From contig CAIMKZ010000090.1 in NCBI GenBank assembly GCA_903842065.1, positions 1 to 64,000 of the forward strand: a stretch of DNA of 64,000 bases, in the 5' to 3' direction. A program made the position numbers and the translations under genes. Source of the DNA: an uncultured Acidobacteriaceae bacterium. GTDB lineage: Bacteria > Acidobacteriota > Terriglobia > Terriglobales > Acidobacteriaceae. The notes under the pieces were generated by a model. That model had not been told where the DNA came from and made no database searches. It saw nothing but the letters and a program-made list of their open reading frames with translations. Below are positions 17,321 to 28,000 of the stretch, one piece after another. Each line of letters begins with the position of its first letter. Position 1 is the first letter of the stretch.

Positions 17321-17935
17321 TCAGCCCAGCTTGCCCGTCCGCTTCTTCCGCCACCACCACATGCCGAAGCCCAGAATGGCGAGCGCCAGAATCGCCAGCA
17401 CCGCGCCCTTGGCGTGGTGGGCCACCAGATCCACAGCGCCGGGGCCGAAGCGGATGATGAGCACCGAGAGCGCCATCCAGCGGACGAGCCTGCCGAGGAA
17501 GACGGCCAGCATGAACAGTACGACCCGCATCTCAAAGACCCCGGCCGAGAAGACAAAGAGCTTCCAGGGCGTCGGCGGAGGCAGCATGGAGGGGATCAGG
17601 ACGGCGAGAAACTCCTGGCGCTCGAAGCGCTCACGCAGCTTGTCGAATTTGTTGCGGTCGATGCGCTTGAGCAGGAAGATCTCGCCGCCGGCGCGGCCGA
17701 TCCAGTAAGGGACGAGTCCGCCGACCGCAGAACCCGCCGCGGCCAGAACGGGATAGAGCCAGAAGTGATGCTTGTCTGCCCAGATGTAGACGGCCAGAAA
17801 GGCGTCGATGGGGACGGGTATGAAAGAGGAGTCGAATGCCGAGACGACGAATGTGGCCGCGATGCCGAGCTTGGCGAGGGCGGGCAGAATGACAAACTGC
17901 CAGTAGTGAGCGAGATGTACGAGCAGTGCCTTCAC
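17321..17935 (-). CDS. DedA/VTT-domain membrane protein (YqaA-like)
   Basis: 204 residues with about five membrane segments. FDSSFIPVPIDAFLAVYIW and AGSAVGGLVPYWIGRAGGE carry the glycine/proline-rich re-entrant loops of the SNARE-associated/VTT fold, which is linked to phospholipid scrambling or flipping and membrane homeostasis. PSMLPPPTPWKLFVFSAG is the second conserved loop. The C-terminus ends with a transmembrane helix and a basic tail. The start is GTG at 17935 with AAGGATCC just upstream. It is divergent from the TonB-like gene. Confidence 0.85.
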   Translation of the reverse strand: MKALLVHLAHYWQFVILPALAKLGIAATFVVSAFDSSFIPVPIDAFLAVYIWADKHHFWLYPVLAAAGSAVGGLVPYWIGRAGGEIFLLKRIDRNKFDKLRERFERQEFLAVLIPSMLPPPTPWKLFVFSAGVFEMRVVLFMLAVFLGRLVRWMALSVLIIRFGPGAVDLVAHHAKGAVLAILALAILGFGMWWWRKKRTGKLG

Positions 17936-18181
17936 GCAAGGATCCTTGGGGCCGGATTGGGGTTCGACAGTAACATTCGAATGTGGAGATAGCGCAGAGA
18001 TGGAAGAGGCCAGGCCGTGATGAGCAAGCCGGCGGCCAACCTTTCACCCGGTGAACCGTCTTTATGGTCAGCTACCATTGTACGGTGATGATTCCCGCCG
18101 AGACTTTGGGAATGAGAGAATAGATAGAGACGCGGTCGCGTGATTCGAGCGGCCCGTTCCGGAGCGGTTCCCAAGCCAACG

Positions 18182-19228
18182 ATGCCCACCAGCGAGACGC
18201 CAAACAATGTGAGCGAGCGACCGGAGACGCCGGAAGCAGTCGAGGAGTTGCGTCAGGAATCCGCGGGCCCGGGCGAAGGCACGGGGCCTGCCGGGAGTTC
18301 GTCGCGCTGGGTGGACTACAACACCCACGAACTGCTGGAGATGATCAGCGAGCTGGAGGATGAGCGTCGCTGGGCACGGCTGCGCGAGGGAGTGCTGTGG
18401 GCATTCCTGGTCCACATTTTTCTGCTTGCCGCGTTATTGATTCTGCCCAAGTATTTTGTGAACATGGTGCCGGCGATTGAGACGGTGAATCCCCACGAGT
18501 TTACCTATTTGGACTCGCCGTTTGTGCCTCAGCCCAAGGCGGTAAAGCCGCTAACCGAACGGCCGCAGATCGATCAAAAGACACTGGAAGAGATGAAGAA
18601 GCAGGCGCCGCCGACTGCCGCCGAACAGGCTACTCCGCCACCGGAAGTGAAGGCGCCGGAAGAGCAGAAGGTGCAGCCGCCTCCGCCGGTTGCGCCGAGC
18701 CAGCAGTCGCAGGTGGAGGCGCCGAAGCCGGCGGCGGTTCCGGCCAAGCCGAACTTTGCCATGCTGTCACAGAATCCGGCCAACGCGCTGCAGCAGGCGA
18801 TGCGCGACGCGGCCAGAAACCGTGGCGGGCAGAGCGCCGGGAGTTCTCCAGGCGGATTGCCGCTGCATCCGGGCGCGGGAACGGGCGGGGTGTCGATTCT
18901 GTCGGACACGCAGGGCGTGGACTTTAACGCCTGGCTGAATGCGTGGTACTTCGAGACGCGCAAGAACTGGGATCCACTGATTCCCGACGAGGCCAATCCG
19001 CCGATCAGCAAGCAGGGCCAGGTGATGATCCGGTTCAAGGTGCTGCCCAACGGGCGGCTGATGGACGGCAGCCTGGTGCTGGAAGGCCGTTCGGGCGACA
19101 CGGCTCTGGACCGGGCGGCGTGGGGCGCGCTGACGGGTTCGAATTATCCGCAACTGCCGAGGGACTTCCACGGGCCGTATATCGAGCTGCGGGCGATCTT
19201 TCTGTACAACATGCAGCTGCCGAATTAG
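18182..19228 (+). CDS. TonB/TolA-like energy-transducer protein
   Basis: 348 residues. A roughly 75-residue cytoplasmic N-terminus precedes one membrane helix (AFLVHIFLLAALLILP). A proline/glutamine-rich periplasmic linker (about 120-220) and a C-terminal TonB/TolA-type domain follow (KQGQVMIRFKVLPNGRLMDG, LDRAAWGALTGSNYPQLP). Such proteins carry proton-motive-force energy to outer-membrane receptors. The long N-terminus before the helix is unusual; TonB normally starts almost directly with the helix. ATG at 18182 is the probable start; a GTG at 18140 is possible. No exbB/exbD gene is in the window. Confidence 0.8.
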   Translation: MPTSETPNNVSERPETPEAVEELRQESAGPGEGTGPAGSSSRWVDYNTHELLEMISELEDERRWARLREGVLWAFLVHIFLLAALLILPKYFVNMVPAIETVNPHEFTYLDSPFVPQPKAVKPLTERPQIDQKTLEEMKKQAPPTAAEQATPPPEVKAPEEQKVQPPPPVAPSQQSQVEAPKPAAVPAKPNFAMLSQNPANALQQAMRDAARNRGGQSAGSSPGGLPLHPGAGTGGVSILSDTQGVDFNAWLNAWYFETRKNWDPLIPDEANPPISKQGQVMIRFKVLPNGRLMDGSLVLEGRSGDTALDRAAWGALTGSNYPQLPRDFHGPYIELRAIFLYNMQLPN

Positions 19229-19511
19229 GGGTGGAAAAGTCTTTCGCGGCGAAGTGCATCCGCGTTAAAATAATAGAGTCAGCCATGCATGAGTATTCCG
19301 ACATGTATATAGAGCCCCTGCTCAAGCGCTTTCGCCACGGTCGGCCCGATCGTGGACGGTAGACCCGTCTACTAGTTAATCTATTTCCGGAAAAGTTCCC
19401 GTTTTATGGTGGGCCTGAAGCGCCCGGCCATTCGATGCTCTGTCCGGAGAGACCCTTCAGCGAGTATTTTTGAAAGTGAGTCCGCCACACACGTGGCGTG
19501 AAAGGAATTTG
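19229..19511. other. Leader region of aconitase
   Basis: Contains a 25-codon open frame at 19285-19362 (MHEYSDMYIEPLLKRFRHG...) of unknown significance and no other recognisable element. It should hold the acnA promoter. Confidence 0.35.
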
Positions 19512-22289
19512 ATGATGAACAGCTTTTCGAGCCGCACGGTGTTGAAGTCCGGCGGCAAAGACTACACGATGTTTCGTCTGCCCGCTTTGGCCGAGAAGGG
19601 CTTCAATCTGAGCCGGCTGCCCTTCAGTCTGAAGATCCTGCTTGAGAACCTTCTGCGGCGCGAGGACGGCGTGAATGTGACCGCCGGCGACATCGAGTTT
19701 ATCGCCAACTGGGATGCCAAGGCCGAGCCGAGCCGCGAGATCGCCTACATGCCGGCGCGCGTGCTGATGCAGGACTTTACCGGCGTTCCCGCGGTGGTGG
19801 ACTTGGCCGCCATGCGCGACGGGATCAAGAAACTGGGCGGCAATGCCGACCGAGTGAATCCGCTGGTGCCGGTAGAGCTGGTTATCGACCACTCGGTGCA
19901 GGTGGACGAGTACGGAACGCCGAGCGCGTATGACGCCAACCAGATTCTCGACTTCCAGCGCAACCGCGAGCGCTATGCGTTTTTGAAGTGGGGCCAGACG
20001 GCGTTTGACAACTTCTCTGCCGTGCCTCCGGGCATGGGCATCTGTCACCAGGTCAATATTGAGTACCTGGTCCGCGTGGTGTTTACGCTCGACGCAGACG
20101 GCGAGCTGGTGGCTTATCCCGACACGCTGGTTGGAACCGACTCGCACACCACGATGGCGAACGGCTTGGGCGTGCTGGGCTGGGGCGTGGGCGGCATTGA
20201 GGCCGAGGCCGCGATGCTGGGCCAGCCGGTTTCCATGCTGGTGCCGCAAGTGGTGGGCTACAAGCTGACCGGCAAGCTGCGCGAGGGAGCAACGGCCACC
20301 GACCTTGTGCTGACCGTTACCCAGGCGCTGCGCAAGCTGGGTGTTGTCGGCAAGTTCGTCGAGTTCTACGGACCCGGCGTCTCGGCGATTCCGGTGGCGG
20401 ATCGCGCCACGATCGGCAACATGGCTCCCGAGTACGGCGCGACGTGCGGCATCTTCCCGGTGGACGAGCAGACGCTGAAGTATCTCAAGCTGACCGGCCG
20501 CACCGAAGAGCAGATTGCGCTGGTCGAGGCCTACTACAAGGCGCAGGGCATGTTCCACACGGCGGATGCGCCGGAGGCCGAGTACTCGGCGACGCTGGAG
20601 CTGGATCTCTCGACTGTTGAGCCGTGCGTTGCCGGCCCGAAGCGTCCGCAGGATCGCGTTTCGCTGAAGGGCGTGGGCGCTAGCTTTACGCAGCAACTGC
20701 CGAGCCTGCTGGCTCCGACGGCAAAGCCTCTGGGCTCGCGCACGGCGGAGAAGTGGGATCGGCGGGCGGTGGTGGATTCGGCCGCGAACCGCACCGATCC
20801 GAATACGATTACGACCACGGTCGATGGCCGCTTCAACATCAAGCCCGATCCGTTTCTCGATCACGGCTCGGTGGTGATTGCATCGATCACGAGCTGCACC
20901 AACACGTCGAATCCTTCTGTGATGGTGGCGGCGGGCATTCTGGCGAAGAAGGCTGTCGAAAAGGGCCTAACGGTTCCGCCGTGGGTGAAGACTTCGCTTG
21001 CGCCGGGTTCGCGCGTGGTGACGGACTACTACCAGAAGTCGGGCCTGCTGCCGTTCCTTGAGAAGCTGCGCTTCAACGTGGTGGGCTACGGCTGCGCCAC
21101 GTGCATCGGAAACTCGGGCCCGCTGCCCGAGGATGTGTCGGCCTCGATCAACGAGCACGGCCTGGTGGCGGTGAGCGTGCTCAGCGGCAACCGCAACTTT
21201 GAGGGCCGCGTAAACGTGGACGTGCGCGCCAACTACCTGATGAGCCCGCCGCTGGTGGTGGCGTTTGCGCTGGCCGGCAACATCGGGTTCAACTTCGACA
21301 CGGACTCGCTGGGCAACGATCAGAACGGCAAGCCGGTTTATCTCAAAGATATCTGGCCGTCGCAGCAAGAGGTTGACTCGACGATTGAGCAGTGCGTTAC
21401 GAGCGAGGGCTTCAAGAGCGCGTACGCGACGGTAACGGCGGGCGATGCGAACTGGCAGAACCTGAAGTTTCCGACCGGCGAGGTGTACGGGTGGGAGACA
21501 GACTCGACCTACGTGCGCCAGGCACCGTACTTCGACGGCATGAAGCAGACGCCCGATCCGGTGAAGGAGATTGCGGGCGCGCGGGTGCTGGCGGTGCTGG
21601 GCGATTCGATTACGACGGATCATATTTCTCCGGCGGGCAACATCAAGAAGGACGGGCCTGCGGGCAAGTACCTTGCCGAGCATGGAGTGAAGCCGGCGGA
21701 CTTCAACAGCTACGGCTCGCGTCGCGGCAATCATGAAGTGATGGTTCGCGGCACCTTTGCCAATGTGCGGCTGCGCAACAAGCTGGCTCCGGGCACCGAG
21801 GGCGGCATCACGCGGCTGATTCCCGAGGGCGAGGTGATGAGCATCTTCGACGCCAGCGTGAAGTATGCTGAGCGCAACATTCCTCTCGTGATTCTCGCGG
21901 GCAAGGAATACGGCTCGGGCTCATCGCGCGACTGGGCGGCCAAGGGTCCGAAGCTGCTGGGCGTGCGCGCTGTGATCGCCGAAAGCTACGAGCGCATTCA
22001 CCGGTCCAATCTGGTGGGCATGGGAATTGTGCCGCTCGAATTCACCGCGGGTGCGAATGTTGAATCGCTCGGCCTCACCGGCGAAGAGACCTACGACATC
22101 GTTGGGTTCAAGGCGAAGCTGGAATCAAAGTTCGCCGATGGGCGCACGGTGACGGTGGTTGCCACGGCGGTCGATGGTAAGAAGAAGTCGTTTGAGGCGC
22201 TCGTGCGGATTGATACGCCGGCCGAGATCGGCTACTACGAGCACGGCGGCATTCTGCTGTATGTGCTGCGGGAGCTGGCGGGGAAGTAG
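19512..22289 (+). CDS. acnA: Aconitate hydratase (AcnA type)
   Basis: 925 residues from ATG at 19512, which has AAAGGAA five bases upstream. It interconverts citrate and isocitrate in the TCA cycle. [4Fe-4S] ligand motifs are present: SCTNTSNPS near residue 460 and CATCIGNSGPL near 527, with the swivel-domain GSGSSRDWAAKGP near 800. The order VGTDSHTTMANGLGVLGWG in the N-terminal part is typical of the AcnA/IRP branch. It is monocistronic, with a terminator at 22338-22373. Confidence 0.97.
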   Translation: MMNSFSSRTVLKSGGKDYTMFRLPALAEKGFNLSRLPFSLKILLENLLRREDGVNVTAGDIEFIANWDAKAEPSREIAYMPARVLMQDFTGVPAVVDLAAMRDGIKKLGGNADRVNPLVPVELVIDHSVQVDEYGTPSAYDANQILDFQRNRERYAFLKWGQTAFDNFSAVPPGMGICHQVNIEYLVRVVFTLDADGELVAYPDTLVGTDSHTTMANGLGVLGWGVGGIEAEAAMLGQPVSMLVPQVVGYKLTGKLREGATATDLVLTVTQALRKLGVVGKFVEFYGPGVSAIPVADRATIGNMAPEYGATCGIFPVDEQTLKYLKLTGRTEEQIALVEAYYKAQGMFHTADAPEAEYSATLELDLSTVEPCVAGPKRPQDRVSLKGVGASFTQQLPSLLAPTAKPLGSRTAEKWDRRAVVDSAANRTDPNTITTTVDGRFNIKPDPFLDHGSVVIASITSCTNTSNPSVMVAAGILAKKAVEKGLTVPPWVKTSLAPGSRVVTDYYQKSGLLPFLEKLRFNVVGYGCATCIGNSGPLPEDVSASINEHGLVAVSVLSGNRNFEGRVNVDVRANYLMSPPLVVAFALAGNIGFNFDTDSLGNDQNGKPVYLKDIWPSQQEVDSTIEQCVTSEGFKSAYATVTAGDANWQNLKFPTGEVYGWETDSTYVRQAPYFDGMKQTPDPVKEIAGARVLAVLGDSITTDHISPAGNIKKDGPAGKYLAEHGVKPADFNSYGSRRGNHEVMVRGTFANVRLRNKLAPGTEGGITRLIPEGEVMSIFDASVKYAERNIPLVILAGKEYGSGSSRDWAAKGPKLLGVRAVIAESYERIHRSNLVGMGIVPLEFTAGANVESLGLTGEETYDIVGFKAKLESKFADGRTVTVVATAVDGKKKSFEALVRIDTPAEIGYYEHGGILLYVLRELAGK

Positions 22290-22337
22290 CACCTGCGGTG
22301 CGGCAGAGGGGCGCTTGCACGCCTATGCAGTTACAAG

Positions 22338-22373
22338 GAAACGGCCGGGAGCGATCCCGGCCGTTTCTATTTC
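22338..22373 (+). terminator. Rho-independent terminator between acnA and recA
   Basis: Perfect 13-bp stem (22338-22350 with 22355-22367), loop GCGA, followed by TATTTCC. It lies between convergent genes and may serve both strands. Confidence 0.85.
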
Positions 22374-22384
22374 CGGATACAAAT

Positions 22385-23461
<1,077 letters not shown>

Positions 23462-23599
23462 TGGTGCTCCTAAGAGGCCCGCCCAAAGGTAAAGGGCGAG
23501 TGAAAAGAATTTGATTTCGAAGGGATTGTAGCAGGATGCGACAGTGAAAGACAGAGAAAAATAGCGAAGATACGGGGAAAGTAAAGGTTACTTAAGGGA

Positions 23600-23609
23600 A
23601 CAGTACTGT
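23600..23609. promoter_or_regulatory. Perfect 10-bp palindrome ACAGTACTGT upstream of recA, possible SOS operator
   Basis: ACAGTACTGT lies about 140 bases upstream of the recA start in the spacer shared with the toxin-antitoxin genes. It has the half-site feel of a LexA box (CTGT/ACAG) but is not the E. coli spacing, and I do not know the operator of this group. Assignment is inference. Confidence 0.3.
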
Positions 23610-23668
23610 CGTTGCATCTAGGCGGTATTTGTGCATCAAAAAATAGAAAAACATCAATTAATATAAAT

Positions 23669-23692
23669 TGCATCAATTAATAAATTGATGCA
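23669..23692. promoter_or_regulatory. AT-rich inverted repeat immediately upstream of the antitoxin gene, probable operator
   Basis: TGCATCAATT and AATTGATGCA form a perfect 10-bp inverted repeat around AATA, ending three bases before the antitoxin start. A second CATCAATTAAT half-site lies at 23652-23662. Ribbon-helix-helix antitoxins usually repress their own operon at such sites. Confidence 0.65.
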
Positions 23693-23694
23693 GA

Positions 23695-23943
23695 ATGGTG
23701 AATATGAGGACCACAATCAATCTCCGGGAAGAAACGCATGAATTTGCTGCGTACTACGCACAGGCACGAGGGTTATCGCTGAGTGCAGCGATCGACGAGC
23801 TGATTGAAAAAGGCAGGAACGCGCCTGCGCCCGCAGTTCGTGTTGAGTACTCGCCCAATGGCCTGCCGCGTTTTGCGCAAACGGGACAGGTGCTTACGTC
23901 GGAGATGGTAAGGGCGGCGCTGGAAGACGATGACGATGTATAA
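23695..23943 (+). CDS. vapB: VapB-like antitoxin with ribbon-helix-helix N-terminus
   Basis: 82 residues from ATG at 23695; an in-frame ATG at 23704 (MRTTINLREETHEFA) is also possible. The start MRTTINLREE is a typical ribbon-helix-helix strand, followed by AYYAQARGLSLSAAIDELIEKG, then a flexible acidic C-terminus (ALEDDDDV) suited to binding the toxin. It should neutralise the neighbouring PIN toxin and repress the operon. The next gene overlaps its 3' end by 14 bases. Codon use is less GC-rich than in neighbouring genes, which hints at mobility. Confidence 0.8.
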   Translation: MVNMRTTINLREETHEFAAYYAQARGLSLSAAIDELIEKGRNAPAPAVRVEYSPNGLPRFAQTGQVLTSEMVRAALEDDDDV

Positions 23944-24382
23944 ATACCTGCTCGATGTGAACACCCTGGTGGCTCTTGCCGATGCAGAACATGAGCATTA
24001 TCCGTCAGCGATGAACTGGTTCGATCGCGAGGGATATCGGAACTGGGGCGTTTGTCCGCTGACCGAAGCGGGGTTTCTCAGGGTAACAACCAACCCGGTG
24101 ATGAAGTCGCGGATGCGCACTCTCGACGAAGCCATTTCGATACTGCAATTATTGAAGTCGCACAGGAGTTGCCAGTATTGGGCTATGAGCAGGAACTGGA
24201 TCGAGAGCACCGCGCCATTTGCCCGGCGAATCCAGGGGCATCGGCAGATAGCGGACGCGTATCTTCTCGGTCTAGCGATTGAGCACCAAGGAGCCCTTGT
24301 GACGTTTGACAAGGGTTTCCGGCATCTCGCTGGGGAGGAATTTCAATCCAACGTGGTTGTGCTCGAATCTCAGACCGTGTAA
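23930..24382 (+). CDS. vapC: VapC-like PIN-domain ribonuclease toxin
   Basis: 150 residues. The PIN fold's acidic residues are visible: LLDVNTLVAL near the start, the glutamate in PLTEAGFLRV, the aspartate in ADAYLLGLA and the final TFDKGF. VapC toxins cleave specific RNAs when freed from antitoxin. ATG at 23930 overlaps the antitoxin gene; ATG at 23936 is an alternative. Its 3' end overlaps the convergent monooxygenase-like gene by 13 bases. The pair is a type II toxin-antitoxin module. Confidence 0.85.
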   Translation: MTMYKYLLDVNTLVALADAEHEHYPSAMNWFDREGYRNWGVCPLTEAGFLRVTTNPVMKSRMRTLDEAISILQLLKSHRSCQYWAMSRNWIESTAPFARRIQGHRQIADAYLLGLAIEHQGALVTFDKGFRHLAGEEFQSNVVVLESQTV

Positions 24383-24666
24383 GCGCCGATGCGGGTCTCG
24401 CGGGCGGTGAGGGCGTCTGAGGTGCGGTCGAGGGCCTCGTATTCGACATCGTGCGCTTTGCGGAAGGCGCGGAAGTCATCCTCGCTGGCCCAGCGGTCGA
24501 TAGTGAGGTAGAGGCCGGGAATGTAGGCGTCGCGAAGGAGTTCGGTGCCGAGGTATTTGGGTGAGGTACGGAAGAGCTGGGCCCATGCGCCATCGGGGCT
24601 GTAGGCTGCCTCAAAGGCGGCGATCTTGTCTTCAGCTATCTCGAACTGCCAGACGACTACGAACAT
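24370..24666 (-). CDS. Small ABM-like (antibiotic biosynthesis monooxygenase fold) protein
   Basis: 98 residues. MFVVVWQFEIAEDKIAAFEAAY, then WAQLFRTSPKYLGTELL and IDRWASEDDFRAF, match the dimeric alpha/beta barrel of the ABM superfamily. Members range from quinol monooxygenases to proteins with no known activity. ATG at 24666 was chosen; GTG at 24675 in the same frame is possible. It is convergent and overlapping with vapC. Confidence 0.7.
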   Translation of the reverse strand: MFVVVWQFEIAEDKIAAFEAAYSPDGAWAQLFRTSPKYLGTELLRDAYIPGLYLTIDRWASEDDFRAFRKAHDVEYEALDRTSDALTARETRIGAYTV

Positions 24667-25032
24667 GGTGGACACGACCTCAATGCAACCATGGTAGCGC
24701 AGCCGGAGGGAAAATGGGGCTGACGACCGCTCCGCGCGGGCGGAGGAACGGGGCGAGAGGGCGGACGGCAGTGGTGCGCTGTATCACAAGCTAGTATGCC
24801 GTCTCCATTCGCGGGTGCATACTAGTTGAGGCGTAAGACTTCCCCGGGGTTTCCCCCCTTGATTCGTAGCGTGCCACAGGTTCGGTGTGGCAAAGGCTGG
24901 TAATTCGGCACAGGCGTGATGACGCGAATGCAGCTGTAGTACAGGTAATGCCCGGCAATAGAGGCCGGCGCTCAAGGACGCGCTCCAGGCGCAATCACTC
25001 GATATAGTTATGTTCTGACCAGAGAGGACTCT
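24667..25032. other. Leader/promoter region of the pyruvate:ferredoxin oxidoreductase gene
   Basis: No gene seen. Two small inverted repeats are present: CTAGTATGC/GCATACTAG (about 24791-24827) and TGCCAC/GTGGCA (about 24869-24890). Either could be regulatory; neither has a T-run that would make it a terminator. Confidence 0.4.
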
Positions 25033-28000
25033 ATGAAGCCAGCAGTTCGTTTTCCCGGAATTCGCATTACCGCAAATGGCAATCAGCTTGTGTCGTACTA
25101 CACCGAGACGCGCATCGCCGATGCGGGTGTGTTTTATCCCATTACGCCTTCGACGGAAGGTGGCGAGCTGTTTCAGCAGGCGTATGCCGAGGGGCATCTG
25201 AACGTGTTCGGATCGAACACGCTGGCCATTGAGACCGAAGGCGAGCATGCGGCCCAGGGTGGCGCCATTGCGCACTCGGTATGCGGCAAGCGCGTGGTGA
25301 ACTTTACCTCGGGCCAGGGCGTGATCTACGGCCTGGAGCAGTACTATCATGCGCCGGGCAAGGGCTCGACGATGGTGCTGGAGGTGGGCGCGCGCGCGCT
25401 GACCAAGCACGCGCTAAATGTGCACTGCGGCCACGATGATATTTATGGAGCGCTGGACACTGGCTGGATCATGCTCTTTGGCAAGGACGCGCAGCAGGCG
25501 GCCGACCAGGCGCTGATTCTGCGCCGGGTGACGGAGCTAGCGCTGACGCCGGGCATGAACATCATGGACGGCTTTCTGACGACGCACCTGGAGCGCACGT
25601 TCTACAAGCACGAGTCGGAGCTGATTCGCGAGTACCTGGGCGCGCCGGAAGACATTATTAATTGCCCCACCGATGCGCAGCGTGCGCTGTTTGGCGCCAC
25701 GCGTCGGCGCGTGCCGAAGATGATGGACCTGGCCAACCCGGTGCTGATCGGGCCGGTGCAGAATCAGGAACACTACATGCAGGGCGTGATGGCTCGGCGC
25801 AACAATTTTGTTGAGCCGATTCTCGCGTTCCTTGAAGATGCGTATGTGAAGTTTGCCGAGCTGACCGGCCGCCGCTATGGGCTGGTGAGCGAGTACAAGA
25901 CGGCCGATGCGGAGACGGTGTTTGTCTCGATTGGTTCGGCGGCTGAGAACATTGAGGCCGCGGTCGATTATCTGCGCACGACGAGGGGCGCTTCGGTCGG
26001 TTCAGTCCATGTGAACGTAATTCGGCCCTTCCCCGAGGCGGCGATTGTGAACGCGCTCAAGGGCAAGAAGAACGTGATTATTCTTGAGCGGACGGACGAG
26101 CCGATGGCCGGCGCGAATCCGCTGGGCCGCGACATTCGCACGGCGTTCCAGAAGGCGGTGCAGGGGAGCGATGGGCTGCCGAAGGTGGAACTGGCAGAGG
26201 TTCCGAAGTTTCTTGGCGGCAGCTATGGGCTGGGCTCTCGCGACTTCCGTCCGGAGCACATTATCGGCGCGTATGAGTACGCGGCCGCGGGACGCGCGCG
26301 CAAGGACGGCAAGAAGGCTACGGACGGCGCAGACTACTTTGTGCTGGGCATCGATCATCCTTATGCGGTGTTAGGCGAAGAGACGCCTTCCTTGCTGCCC
26401 GACAAGGCGACGGCGGTGCGCTTCCACTCGATCGGCGGCTGGGGCGCAATTACGACCGGCAAGAATCTGGGCGCGATTCTGGGCGATCTGAACGATCTGC
26501 TGTTTGCGCGCGACGGCCAGGTGGACGAGCTGGGCAATCCGAAGGAAGTGATTCACGTCAGCGCGAATCCAAAGTACGGCTCTGAGAAGAAGGGCGCGCC
26601 GACGAGTTACTTTATGGTTGCGGCCAGCGATCGTATTCGCACCAACTGCGATCTGCGCCATGTGAGTTGCGTGCTGTGCTGCGATCCGAAGGCGTTTACG
26701 CACACCAACCCGCTGGATGGAATGCAGGAGGGCGGAAGCCTGGTGTGGGAGTCGGATGCAGACGGCGAGCGCGCGTGGGAGAACCTGCCGCAGTGGGCGC
26801 GCAAGCAGATTGTTGAGAAGAAGATTCGCGTTTATACGATGCCGGGCTTTGCGATTGCACGCAAGGCTACCGATCGCGCCGATCTGCAACTGAGAATGCA
26901 GGGCAATGCGTTTCTGGGTGCGTTCTTTGCGGTTAGCACGCTGCTCAAGGACTTCGGCATAACGCAGGAGCAGTTCCGCGACGTTGTTTACAAGCAGTAC
27001 GTGAAGAAGTTCGGCAAGTTCGGCGAGGCGGTTGTGAAGTCGAACATGGAAGTGATGCTTGAGGGCTTCGAGCAGGTGAAGGAGATCAAGGTAGGAGAGC
27101 TTACGGCTGCCGACCACTCCAGCCTGCGCGGTCAGGCGCTGCTTCCGATCTTTGAGACGGCGCCGGTTGGTGAGGCGAGTTGCGCCGGAGCCTGCCGCAC
27201 TACGCCGATGCCGGAAGGTCAGGCTTCGCGCAAACCGATCGCGTCGATCGCAGCTTTTGACGCCGAGTTCCGCGCGGGTCTGGGTTATAACCAGCCTGCG
27301 ACTCCGCTTTCTGCGCTGGGAGTGGTTGCGGCCGCGACCGGCGACAGGACATCGAAGTACGTTGCCCGGCGCGAGACTCCGCTCTACATTGCCGAGAACT
27401 GCACGCAGTGTATGGAGTGCATCTCGGTTTGTCCGGATACGGCGCTGCCCAACTGCGCGCAGGATCTGAGCACGCTGCTTGTGACCGCGGCTTCGCGCTA
27501 TGTGGGCGATGCGGGCGAGCGCAACAAACTCATTGCCAAGCTTCCGGAGATCGAGAAGGCCACGCGCGCACGCATGAACGCCGAGATTAAGGCGGGAACG
27601 CCTCTGCAGCAGATTCTGCGCGAGGTTACGGAGAGCGTTGACGGCATTTCGGCTGAAGCCAAGGCGCAGTTCTTCCACATTATCGACAAGGTTCCGATGG
27701 CGTATCAGAAGGTGAATGCCATCTTCTCTTCGCCGGAGCGCAAGCAGGCCGGCGCGGGCGGCATATTCTCGATCTTTGTGTCGGATCTGTGCAAAGGCTG
27801 CGGCGCATGCGTGACGGCCTGCGGCGATCATCAGGCTCTGAAGATGGTGCAGGAGACCGAGGAGATCAACGCCAAGCACGAGAGCGGCACGGCTTTCCTG
27901 AATCTGCTGCCGGACACGGCGCAGAAGTATCTGGGCTTCTTCAACTCGGCGAATCCTTCGGACTCAAAGACCGCTGCGCTGCGAAACATGCTGATGGTGC

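Noticed and set aside
19404..20864. 486-codon minus-strand frame opposite aconitase
   Set aside because: Antisense shadow; Arg/His/Leu-rich with no motif, while the plus strand encodes complete aconitase.
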